Origin: Parus major
Taxonomy: Eukaryota; Chordata; Aves; Passeriformes; Paridae
DNA length: 64,000 bases
Assembly (NCBI RefSeq): GCF_001522545.3
Contig: NC_031799.1
Span: 29,253,503 to 29,317,502 of the forward strand
Direction of reading: 5' to 3'
Shown: positions 1 to 10,585 of the stretch, piece after piece
How positions within the stretch are numbered: position 1 is the first letter of the stretch
How the letters are laid out: each line of letters begins with the position of its first letter
Translations under genes and position numbers: made by a program
Notes under the pieces: model-generated
Databases searched by the model: none
The model's input: only the letters and a program-made list of their open reading frames with translations
What the model was told of the DNA's origin: nothing

Positions 1-2730
1 TTCCCTATACTATAGTTTGAATTAATAATCACCTCATAAGTTAGCTGCATTTTTTAGCTCTTTCATCTATTTTTTTTTTTTTCATTCTAAACAAATCTAG
101 CACTAATTGGAAAATTTAAATGATAGCCTAGAAAACGCCTTAGCAATAACAGGACATTCAGCTCCAGAAGGAACTCTAATTTTCTGCAGAAGCAGAGCTT
201 GTATCAACATCAGCAAACTATTTTCAAAGTTGACACACCAGTAACACTCTAAAAGATGGAACTTTTCAGCTAAGGTAGAGCAAAAGAAACATAGATGGAC
301 TGGTAGAATTTTCTGCCAACAAGAAATCTCCTTGATTTAATGTCACATAGTATCTATACAAGACAAGACCTTCAGGAATATATCCAAGGTACTGTATGGA
401 ATAAGGGCATTTCTACATTCTTTAAATCTACCTTATTATTTTGGAAATCTGTTACCATGCTCTGTACCATCCTAGGAAGGAAACTCACAGCTCATCCCTT
501 CTGCTTGCACTAGTCAACCACATAACATATCTAAAACCCTTGGAATGCTTTTCAGACTTCAAAAGCAATGGCATGGACATCTCCAGAAATGGCTTTTTCA
601 CCTTGAGCCAGGCTCAGAAGAGAAACATTCTCCTAGTTGCTTTCTCGTTGTTAAAGCAAGATTTTTGTAAAAATGAAAACTAATGAATAATGATGTATTC
701 TGGCCAGAGGTATTTCTGCTGACCAACCACCTCACACAATGTATAATGTCAAGGAAGATTTTTGCTCAACGTCTACACTTCAGTGGAATGAGAGGATGTT
801 CTGCTACAACTGAGGACAGTCTGGCCTGTCACCAGCTATATACTTCTCTATATTTTTCAACATAAAGCATGTATGTACTGTACCTACATTTTTTGTCCCT
901 CAAAACGTGTTCAGATAAGCCAGAACTTCGACAAGTAAGCACTGTATATTTATCCCAATTATTTTCTTTATCCAGCTGAGTGTCATGCAAATTGGTTACT
1001 GCATTTCAACAGGAAATGGTCTGTGAAGCAGTATTACACAAGAATTTTCTCTATAATTCTTTTTCTTTCCAAAAAAAGGAAAACTGGGACCAGGGTTGCC
1101 AATATTGTGACCAGCAATGCCAGAGTCTCCCCATTATCCATTCTCCCACTCTACACTTTTGTGATCTAAAATAGGACAAGGAACTAGTTTTTATCATCTG
1201 AACAACTGAAGAGATGGGAAAAACGAAATTTTGGATGTTGCACAAGGCATGTTACCTAACTTAAAAGGGAACAAAAACCAAAGTTTAAAAAATTTTTCAC
1301 CCCTTTCAAGGTTTTGAAGTTAGAGGTCAGAAGATTATATCAGGGTATTTAGCTAGTAGAGTCGTCATACTCTCTTTCATTCATTCATTCATACCCTCAT
1401 TCATCTACAATGTTGTCTGATTCCTATGTCAGTTACACTGAGAGAAGAAGAAATTTTATTCAGAAGTGAATAAAAGCATGAAATGAAAATTCCAGAATTT
1501 TCAAAAATTACAAGTACTTAGCTAGGTGATTCAAGATGATTTAAATTTATAGATGTTTTATGCAGAAAGAATTCATACCCTTTAAGATACTTTGATGCAT
1601 GCATATATATTGCTGTCTATATTATGTTGGCTATTATCCCTCTAGGCAGATTCCTCTGACATAACAACCTTTAAAGCATGCATTCTGTTCCTCTTTCTTT
1701 CTCCACTTTGGTTTTCAGGTCATGACAGAAAAACTATCCTGATATACTGAAAGTTTTCCATCTTTAATTCACTATTTATTCTCCTCTAAGGCAATTAGAT
1801 TGCATTCTTTTAACTCAGCTCAAGGCTTCCTCTTCATCCATAAACCAGACGTAGAGATTTGTCATGTTCCACCTCAAGTTTCTTGTTTTGTCCTGTATGT
1901 CCATTCGTAGAAATTTTAATTTCCCTGAAATTCAGCACTGCTTTTTTTCTGAGTCTAGCTGTCAATACTTGGCATTCTTTTTTTTTTGGTTAATGCCAGG
2001 AAAGATCTTCCACCTTTTTTTTTTTTTTTCTCCTTTAGTTTCTTTGAGCACAATACGGGGGGAAAAAAAAAAAAAGAAAAAAGAAATTTATGTTTTTATC
2101 AAACCATTTACAAAAAACAGAAAATTCACTAGCTGCAAGCAAAATATGACTGAAGTCGCTTATTGTTCATGAGAAAAACGTAGATTTATGCCTGGTGACT
2201 TTATTTACTTTGTTTGCAACTGAAATGAAATAAATCAGATGGGTAGTCTCCCACCAGCATTTAATAGATCCTTTTTCACATCACAAAAGCACTACACAAT
2301 TTGGCACTGTTCTGAATGATTGGCAACCTCTACTCAGGAGAGACTAAAGAATGAAATGCCAAGATTTGCCAGTCAGTGCTTTGCCAGAGCTATATTGGAA
2401 AGCTTGCTTCACTCTTTGAAAATGCTATAAATTGCTTATATTAATGTGAAATAAAGTGCAACCAAATTTAAAAAATCTAACAGAAAAAAAAAATCAGCAG
2501 GAAGTAGAAGTATTCTAAATCTATTTCCCCTTTTTCCAGAATATCCATCCCCATTGCTGAAATGCTAATATGTTGGATGCATAATTTTCAAATCTGTTTA
2601 TTATGAAATAATGTTACAGTCATGTATCAGCAAATGTGTAACTAAAGCCTCAGACAATGGTTGCATTATGATGTTACTTTAGCAGAGAGTTTGGAAATGC
2701 TCCAATCATAAAAATGACAAACTCCTAAAT
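1..2730. other. AT-rich non-coding sequence, no gene seen
   Basis: Only short chance reading frames (under about 100 codons) are present, with no recognisable protein similarity and no repeat family I can name. It contains a TTCA tetranucleotide run (1376-1392) and several poly-T or poly-A tracts (around 70-80, 1978-2030 and 2060-2080). It is best read as intronic or intergenic DNA. Confidence 0.6.
1376..1392. repeat. (TTCA)4 microsatellite
   Basis: Four perfect TTCA units, followed by a degenerate continuation (CTCATTCATC). This is a simple repeat with no evident function. Confidence 0.85.
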
Positions 2731-4009
2731 TCACAGCATCACAAAATGGCTGAGGTTGAAAGGAATTTCTGGAGATAATCTAGTCTAACTACACCTGTTA
2801 AAGGAGGTTCACCTAAAGCAGATTGCACAGAATTTAGATCATACAGGTGTTGAATAAAATCCACAGATGACTTCACAAGATCTCTGTTCTAGCCTGTTCC
2901 AGTGCTTGGTCACCTTCAAAAAAAAGTATATTCATATTCAGTATGTCTTCATATTCCTCAAATCAAACTGTATTTTGGTTTGTGCCCATTGTCCTGTCAC
3001 TGGACACCACTGGAGACTGTATGGTCCCATCCTCCTGGCACCTGGCCTGAAGATATTTGTACACATAGGTAAGAGCCCTGTTCAGTCACCTCTTCTCGAG
3101 GCTGAACAGGCCCAGCAACCTCAGCCTTTCTTCATAAAAGGTGATGCTTCAGTCCCCCAGTAGTCTTTGCAGCTCTCCAGAAGTTCCTTGCCTTTCTTGA
3201 ACTGGACATCCCAGAACCAGGCACAGTATTCCAGGTGAAGGCTCACCAGTGAAGGGTAAAGGGGCAGGATCTCCTCCCTTGACCTGCAGGCAATGCTGTT
3301 CCTAATGAACCTCAGGACACCATACTGCTGGGTCATGGACAGCTTCCACCAGGGCCCCCAGGTCTTTTCCCACACAGCTCCTACCCAGCAGGTCAGCCCC
3401 TGTGCTGGTGTGTGGGGTTTTTCTTACCCAGGTGCAGGACCCGCAGTTGCCTTTGGCAAAATTCATTAGGTTCCTCTCTGCCCAGCTCTCCATCCACTCC
3501 AGGTCTCTCTGAATGGCAGCACAGCTCTCTGGGGTATCAGCTGTTTCTCCCAGTTTTGTGTCATCTGCAAACTTGCTGAGGGTGACTCTGTCCCTTCATC
3601 CAGGCCATTGTTAAATGAGCTGCACCATGAGACCATACCCAGTACTGACATCTGGGAATTCTGCTGTGGGCCTCCAGCTGGATTCCAGAACCAGCCTCTG
3701 AGCTCTGCCTTTCAGCCAGATCTGTTAATTCACCAGCCCTCCCCTGCTGAGCTTACCTGTGAGTTGGTTGTGGGAGACAGGGCCAAAAGCCTTGTTGAAG
3801 TCAGGGTTGACAGCACCAGCTGCCCTCTCCTCATCTACCCCAAAAGCCATGCCATCAACAGAAGGTATCAGCTTGGTCAAGCATAATCTCCCTTTGGTGA
3901 ATCCATGTTGACTGCTCCTCACAACTTCTTTTCCTCCATGCACTGAGATATGACAACCAGCATGAGTTAGCTGTTCCCAGTGTAAGGCTTCCTGGCCTGT
4001 AGTTTCCTG
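2731..4009 (-). mobile_element. CR1 LINE fragment, minus strand, 3' part (host of a nested insertion)
   Basis: CR1 is the dominant non-LTR retrotransposon of birds. Read on the minus strand, this stretch follows the CR1 consensus from the reverse-transcriptase domain to the 3' end. The 3' terminus is at 2731, where the plus strand reads like the reverse complement of the CR1 tail. On the minus strand, 3725-4012 encodes a degraded RT segment that includes DFNKAFGPVSH, matching the conserved RT block. At 3571-3560 the catalytic FADD motif (TTTGCAGATGAC) is intact, but in another frame, so the element is frameshifted and dead. The rest of the element continues at 4513-4634 after an inserted plus-strand CR1. 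It is 5'-truncated, as most CR1 copies are. Family recognition is from memory of the consensus, not a database search. Confidence 0.93.
4004..4009. repeat. Target-site duplication TTCCTG, left copy (right copy 4513-4518)
   Basis: The six bases TTCCTG stand at both edges of the plus-strand CR1. Removing one copy with the insert restores the uninterrupted minus-strand CR1. Avian CR1 duplications are usually short or absent, so six bases could also be partly chance. Confidence 0.6.
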
Positions 4010-4512
4010 CACTGGTGTGGCCTAACCTTGAATACTGTATGCAGTTTTCAGCATCACAACAAAAGATTTTTATCTATTAGAGAATGGCCAAAGGTGCAGA
4101 TGGTGAAGGGCCTTAATAGGAAGCCATACATTGAGCAGCTGAGGTCCTTCTGTCTGATCAGCCTGGAGGAGAGACATTCTTGTAGTCTACACTTCCTCGT
4201 GAAGAGGAAGGGCAGGCACTGAACTCTTCTCTGTGTGACTAATGATAGGACCAGAGGAAATAGTCTGAAGCTGTATGAGGGGAAGTTTAGGTTGGACATT
4301 AGGAAAAGGTTTTTCACCCAGAGGGTGGCTGGGCAGTGGAACAGCTCCTCAGGGAAGTGACCACAGCACCATCCTGACAGAGTTCAAGCAGCGTTTGGAC
4401 AATGCCTTCAGTCACACAGTGTGATTCTTGGGGCTGTCCCATGCAGGATCAGAAAATGGACTTTGCTGATCCTTGTGAATCCCTTCCAACTTGAAATATT
4501 CCGTGATTCTGA
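4010..4512 (+). mobile_element. CR1 LINE 3' fragment, plus strand, nested inside the minus-strand CR1
   Basis: This follows the plus-strand CR1 3' end. The series runs through the block around 4150-4200 (CAGCCTGGAGGAGAGA), the GGGTGGCTGGGCAGTGGAAC block around 4322 and the tail CCTTCCAACTTGAAATATTC before a GTGATTCT terminal repeat. It is truncated at its 5' end after about 500 bp. TTCCTG occurs on both sides (4004-4009 and 4513-4518) and is present once in the uninterrupted host consensus, so it looks like a short target-site duplication. The copy carries many substitutions and has no usable reading frame. Confidence 0.92.
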
Positions 4513-4634
4513 TTCCTGGCTCCTTCTTCCACTCTTTGAAGGCTAGAGTGACACTGTCTTTCATTCAGTCCTAAGGCACTTCTCCTCTCAGTGACCGTTC
4601 AAAGAGTAGCTTAGCAATTCCAGTCAGTGATAAT
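4513..4634 (-). mobile_element. CR1 LINE fragment, minus strand, continuation of 2731-4009
   Basis: The sequence resumes the host CR1 exactly where it was interrupted: CTCCTTCTTCC, then a block resembling the CR1 consensus around GTCCTCAGGCACCTCTCC, then TTCAAAGAGTAGCTTAGCAA. Similarity fades at about 4634, which I take as the 5' truncation point of the older copy. Confidence 0.85.
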
Positions 4635-5159
4635 AGGTTAGAAAAAAACATCAGTGATAAGGAGAATTAGTATTTTACACAATATACTTGAAATATATCT
4701 GGAAATTGAGATATGCTGTGGTTATCTTGTGTTTCCAAAGTTGACCTGTTATTTTTATTATATAAAAGCTATTTTGAAGAGCTTACCTCAGTTTGAGTAC
4801 CCAGTATCATAGGTTTATAAGTTTTATCTTTCATTAATATGTTTGTCAGGATATGTAGTCATATATCTTAATAAATGTGTTGCTGTCATTGTTGCTGTAA
4901 GAGGTCAAAATTTTGACTTAAACTAAAAAATATGAGTCTTGGGATTTCTACGGTTAAACTTGTTTTGGATGATCTTGACCTCTGGTTCATCTTGTAAAAC
5001 AGGAACGGACCACCAGATGACAATTAAGCATTTTGTTTTACCTTTTACTGAGTTTTGTGCCTCTGTGTTATGCAACTCTAATTACCATTTATGTATCTCT
5101 AAAAAATACGATAGCAATAATAAGCAAAATTCTATGTAGGACGAACTACATGTCACCCT
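4635..5159. other. AT-rich non-coding sequence
   Basis: No gene, repeat family or RNA recognised. The short frames here have no protein-like composition. Confidence 0.5.
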
Positions 5160-6460
5160 AAAATAAAAATGCAGTGTGCAAGAGTACAGACAAGGACATT
5201 TGCCTAACACTAAGATTTGGAAAGTACAGGCACCTGGCAATAAATGAGGATTCAGGGTACAAGCAACTCATAATCAATCAGTTAGCAAGCATGAAAAAAA
5301 TGCAAACCTGGGAATCAGAAGAAAGCAACAAAGAGCACAAAAGCAAGTATCCAGCTTAAGAAAAGCATGCCATGTATCTGTAGTCAATCACTCACAAAAT
5401 GTAAATGCAATATATAAAAGAGAATTGCAGACCAATAAAGAACAACCAAGTTAGTAGACGGCAAGACCAAACTTTAAAATGAACCAAAATGTATTCAAGA
5501 GTAAGCAAACATAACACCAAAGTTAGTATTGAACTTATTTGAGACAAGGACATTTCTTACTGGCAATTCACTGTACTCTTTATACCCCAAATCATTGCAT
5601 GTGGTTCCTAGAATCAGTGGAGAAATGATCACGACGGCCAAGATACTTCAGAGGTATTCATGCTATTTGTGACTGGAAAATGATTGAAAATAAGCTAAAA
5701 TAATTAGCCAATCTGAAAAATATGTGTCAATATACTATGACTGGAGTACTTTCATTAGACTGTCAAGATTTAACTATGCTAATAATAAATTCATGGTGTT
5801 CCTTGGCCTATATACAATCCATAACTAGTAATCCCCTAGCTGGAAAAGAATGCAGACAACCAAACAACCAATATGGATGGAATAATTTGGTAGCAACTGC
5901 TGGAGGTACAGTTAGCAGCCTACACCATTACAGTTCAAAACAATGCAATGAAAATTAGGTAAGAGAAATAAAAAATCTAGAGTATAATTTAGAATTAATC
6001 CAGCTGAAGTTACAATAAAAACTAACTAAATGTATTTGAAATATGAGCTAAAACATAAAATATATAGAAAGAGAGAGGGCATGGTGGAATATTTTAAAAG
6101 AATGTTGATTTGGTGTGTCACAAGCTTAGAACATTATATACACCATGCTACATATACTATCTTTTAGATACAATTAATAGCTTAGACAGGACCCCAAGTA
6201 AAAATAATAAAGGATAAAAAACATTACAGTGCAAGCATGAAGAAGACATTGTGTAGCACGTTCAATTAAACAACAAATGGCACCACTTCTAGGAGATTAA
6301 AGTGGAAGCAGAGGTGACAGGATAAAGAAATAATGTATAGGAATAATAATTTAGCAATAGAAAACAGTAGAAGTTAAAGGAAAACAGTGCATGTTAAAGG
6401 AAAAAAAATCTGCAACCATAAAGAATAATTACACTTTTTTAAAGCAATTTGCAGTTGCCT
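5160..6460 (+). other. Strongly A-skewed block of unknown origin
   Basis: On the plus strand A greatly exceeds T: for example about 31 A to 6 T in 5281-5340 and 32 A to 10 T in 6361-6420. Flanking sequence does not show so strong a bias. Several short plus-strand frames (5174-5359, 5722-5958) lie inside but match nothing I know. Such an excess of A on one strand is typical of the coding strand of old retroelements, but I cannot align it to any family. It could equally be a local compositional quirk. Confidence 0.4.
6361..6400. repeat. 20-bp imperfect tandem duplication
   Basis: Two adjacent 20-bp units, 6361-6380 and 6381-6400, both begin AAAACAGT and end GTTAAAGG and differ at three central positions. 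This is a local duplication inside the A-skewed block. Confidence 0.8.
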
Positions 6461-9400
6461 GTGCTAAAGAGAATTGAGATCCCATCGATTTTCTTACCTA
6501 TATTTATTTCTTATCTATCATATACATCTTATCAGATATATATTGTTATAAATATATATATAATGTAAATATCTTTCTTGAAATTTCCAGTTTTATTTCA
6601 AAACAAGTTATTAATTTTAGGTTATGATAGTCTAATATCACCTTAAAATTCAACAGTCTGCTCTGTTGCATTTTTAATACTGAAATGTTAGTATATGGAT
6701 ACATCTGATCTATATAAACCAGTATAAACTATACTTGCTGATATAATGACAAAATTTGCTTTATAAACACAGATGCTCTGTACTAAGAATAACATCCTAC
6801 TTCAATCCCTTATAAGCCTGCATCAGCTTATACTGTATTATAAAAGGGCATAAATTTTTTATTAGTTCACTGAAAGGATATGAAATACACTTTTCTACTT
6901 AGTCCCCAGTCATTGCTTTCCTTTAATTGCTACGTAATGATTTGAAGAAAAGTGAACCACATAAATATCGAGGTTTGGGGTTTGGTGTTTTTTTTTAGCT
7001 GAAGGAAGTATACTGTATATTAAAATGCTGTTTGCTAGACAGTGACCCTTGGTAGAACAGATATGAGTACAATATAAAAGCATTGACTTTTTTGAAGGGT
7101 AAAATCTCTGATCATGGACTCACAGAAGCCAATGCAAGATGTCCCATTAACTGCAGCCACAGCAGTTCTGCCCCCTCTATCTCCCTGCAGTGGAACCAGA
7201 TAAAATAATATATGGCAACATTTGCATGACCATCCTGTTTTAGTTTATGCAAGCCTGTAATAAACAAAATCCAATCAATGACATATACCTGTCTGCAGAA
7301 GGGATATTAAAGAAATTAAGGAGGGGGGAAGTAGGGAGAGCACAGATTTCTAGAGACTTACAGTAGCATTATTGATGGAAGAGTTTATTCCACATTGTCC
7401 ACAGTGTATATCTGCTCACCATATGGTTTCTGTGCTATTTAGCAATTGCAAGCTGACTCTCTAAATGTCTCACTTTAGGGTCTGCAAAAGAAGCTCTACT
7501 GTATATATATCTTTGCTATACATTTCTAATAGAATATTAATTTAAAAAAAACACTAAAAAAAAGTCAAAAAATAAACTATATAATTTCTGATACAGGTAA
7601 AAAAGAGAGAAATAAGAGTCCTTCCAAAACCAAACTAAAAAAATACAGAGTTACAAAAATGTACTGCAAAAACAGCTGATAAATTTACTACTTAGCCCTA
7701 TAATGCAAAGCCCTATAAGTTTCTCTGGAACACTTTACTTAAAATAAAAAACAAAGAAACCAAACATTTTGGATGCTGATGACATAAATCTCTTAAAATC
7801 AAAGGGTACAGCACTCCACTTCTGCAAACTGTACTGCAACTAAAAAGAAAACTATCCAGCACCCCATTCTTCTGGGGCATTCAATGGTAAAAAGTAATGG
7901 GTGACCTCTTCCCACTCAGAAATACATCACACGAAAACATGATGCTGAATTTCCAAATTTCGGATATGTCTGATATGATATGTTTATGAAAGACATTTTT
8001 TAATTGGACAATGAAAATAGGGAAGGAAATCTGAGGGTAAAAAATACATTTTTCTACAAAAATTATAATAATAAAAGACTGAAGAATATTAAAAGAGATG
8101 AAGCTCACTCTGTCATGCCATATATAAAACATGGAGCAGAATAATGTCAACAAACATTCGGAAAATATTTATAAACACTCTACTCAAGCATTTCAATGAG
8201 TGTTAATGATGAGTGGAGAGAATCTTGTTAGATTCTACTAGACTGAAAGAAACCAATGAGATCATTGCAGCCTACCATTCACTACATTTACTACAGTAAA
8301 GTGTCAGAATTACAGAAAGGAGTTCTTCTAAGAACATGTAAATTTTTTTTCCACAAGTTACAAAATTAAAAGGAAGCAAGTGACTTATTAGGTTAGGAAA
8401 TTTAAGAAAAAAAACCAAACAGAGAAATAAGGTCTGATTGAGTATGTTGTACGTACTGGACAAGCAAATATTTTGCTACTCCTTTCAAGCCAGCTCTGTC
8501 ACTACCTATCAGTCTCAGCTAAAAGTCCCCTACTAATGTCCTGCTATCCCACTGTACTTTATGTCTGAGTGTATAATTAAAAATATAGCCATAATAAATG
8601 ACATATTTATTTGAAGTGTATACAAAAATGTGTATGATTTTTAGGCACCACATGGTATCTACCAATGTTAAAAACAATATATTTCAACATGATTACAAAA
8701 TCTTTATAGGCGGTAGAAAAAGCTAACCAGCTCTGTGAAATAATGCAAATGATATTCAGGACACTGCCAACATATACCAAATTATTAAATGGCCTCCAAC
8801 TGTGAATTTGTAACTTTAAAATCACTGTAAATTGCAGCAGAGAAAACAGGAAAAAAAAAGTTGTGCCAGTACTGGATATTTTAGAAAACTGGCCTTTACC
8901 TGCTATTATGAATTTACGAGAATAGAAGACTGCAATAAATTTTCTCATTCCTTCAAGTTGGCTGGGCTAATTTTTATACAGTAAGGTTTCTCTCTTTCCT
9001 ACCACCTGAATTGAGAGACTTTATCTTTTTGAACCAGTTAAAAGATATTTCAACACAGAGGTGGAAACATATGTATCATGAGCTCCTGATAATCAAGATA
9101 TTTTTCTCTTGGAAACAGTCAGAAAGATTACTCAGATTGTGAATCAAATCCTGTGCTGTAATGGGGAAGAAAACGTACAAAAGCTCTTTGTTGTTCTTTT
9201 TTCTGTCAGCCTTTGAGGAGATAGGAGCTGACAGCCACATGTCGGTTGCAGGAAAAAATAACAAGTTTCAAAAAAAGTCTTATTTTTAGCAAAAGAATTA
9301 AAAGAAAAATAGAAAAGAAAGAAGTATTACTATCTAGACTTTGATTCAGTGATGTAGCACTGCTTGCCAAAAAAGTATAGATGTTATCATTTCTATCTCA

Positions 9401-10443
9401 CAGGCATCAAATTGTCCACAAACAATGCCAGCAGATATCCTCAAAAGGCACAGACTTAGTTGGTACCCGAGATTTACTGACCTAGTCTATGTAATGGCAG
9501 CATCAGTGACATAAATACACTATCTGCATATTAAGACCTTTTCTTAAATCTCTAAATCAAACCAGACTAAAAAAAAAATCTTATCTAAAGTATTAGTACA
9601 GGTACAGTGTAGCCTATTTATTTTGTCTTAGATGGTTTGCAAAACATTTTCCTAGATGAAGATGTAGTTACCCTTTGAGAAGTCTGTTCAGCCTATCATC
9701 CTATCTGATTACATTTCTGAACAAGCAGAGTTTAAGGATAGTATAAAAATTCTTTACCTTTTATTGTTAACCCATGTAAACATCTATTTTTAACTGTTTT
9801 CTCAGAGAATAATTATCCTTTCTTTATGGCACAAAGTAATATAGCCATTTAACAGACTTTTAGAACGTATACAATAGTAGTTCTCTGCTTCCTAGAATTT
9901 TCATTCCTTGGGAGCACATTCCATGAATGTAATGTAGTATTTAGATTGATGAGTAAGACCAAGAATTTTTTTATTTTAAGGAAACAAAAACCAGACAAAA
10001 GATTACAGATGACCACTTTGCAGTCAATGAGTATGAAGACATCAAGAAAGGAAATTTGAATGCTATTAATTTTTCAAGTAAAAGTTTTTTACACGTTCCT
10101 CCTTTAAAGAGGAATTGTATACAGAAGGCAAGTTATGAAAATGCTAAAAGATCAGTCAGATATTTCAGCTTCAAATTGAAAAGGTTGGTCTCAAGAGCTA
10201 GTTATTTTCACACATGTTGATAGGACCACATATATTTGACTATAATATATATGAGACTAAACATATCTTAACTTTTACCATAAAGTATGAAAATTCAGAT
10301 TTCCAACCACAGTGCCTCTCTTTTCCCTATGTCTGTCTTACAAAACTGTAGAAAAACAGTGCATTGAAAAAAAACCTCACTTTTCCAAGGCCCAGCCGGT
10401 TCCAACCTCCATTCCCCTAGTTTTATTGCAGAGCACAATGCCA
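6461..10443. other. AT-rich non-coding sequence, no gene seen
   Basis: There are many stops in all frames. The longest frame, 8607-8948 on the minus strand (113 codons), is rich in aromatic and hydrophobic residues as expected from AT-rich chance translation. No transposon family or RNA gene recognised. Confidence 0.55.
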
Positions 10444-10585
10444 TTCACAGAATCATCAAGACTGGAAGAGACCTTAAAGACCGTCTAGTCCAGCTGCCAG
10501 CCTAGTATCACAATAACCACCACCCAAACCATATTCCCCAAGTGCCAGACCCCTTGAACACTTCCAAAATCATTGTCTGGCAGCT
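10444..10585 (-). mobile_element. CR1 LINE 3'-end fragment, minus strand
   Basis: The plus strand reads TCACAGAATCATCAAGACTGG, then GAGACCTTAAAGACCGTCTA and GTCCAGCTGCCAGCC. This is the reverse complement of the tail of a bird CR1 subfamily, including the block around CCCAAGTGCCA and CCTTGAACACTTCC. About 140 bp remain, so it is heavily 5'-truncated and non-coding. Confidence 0.88.
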
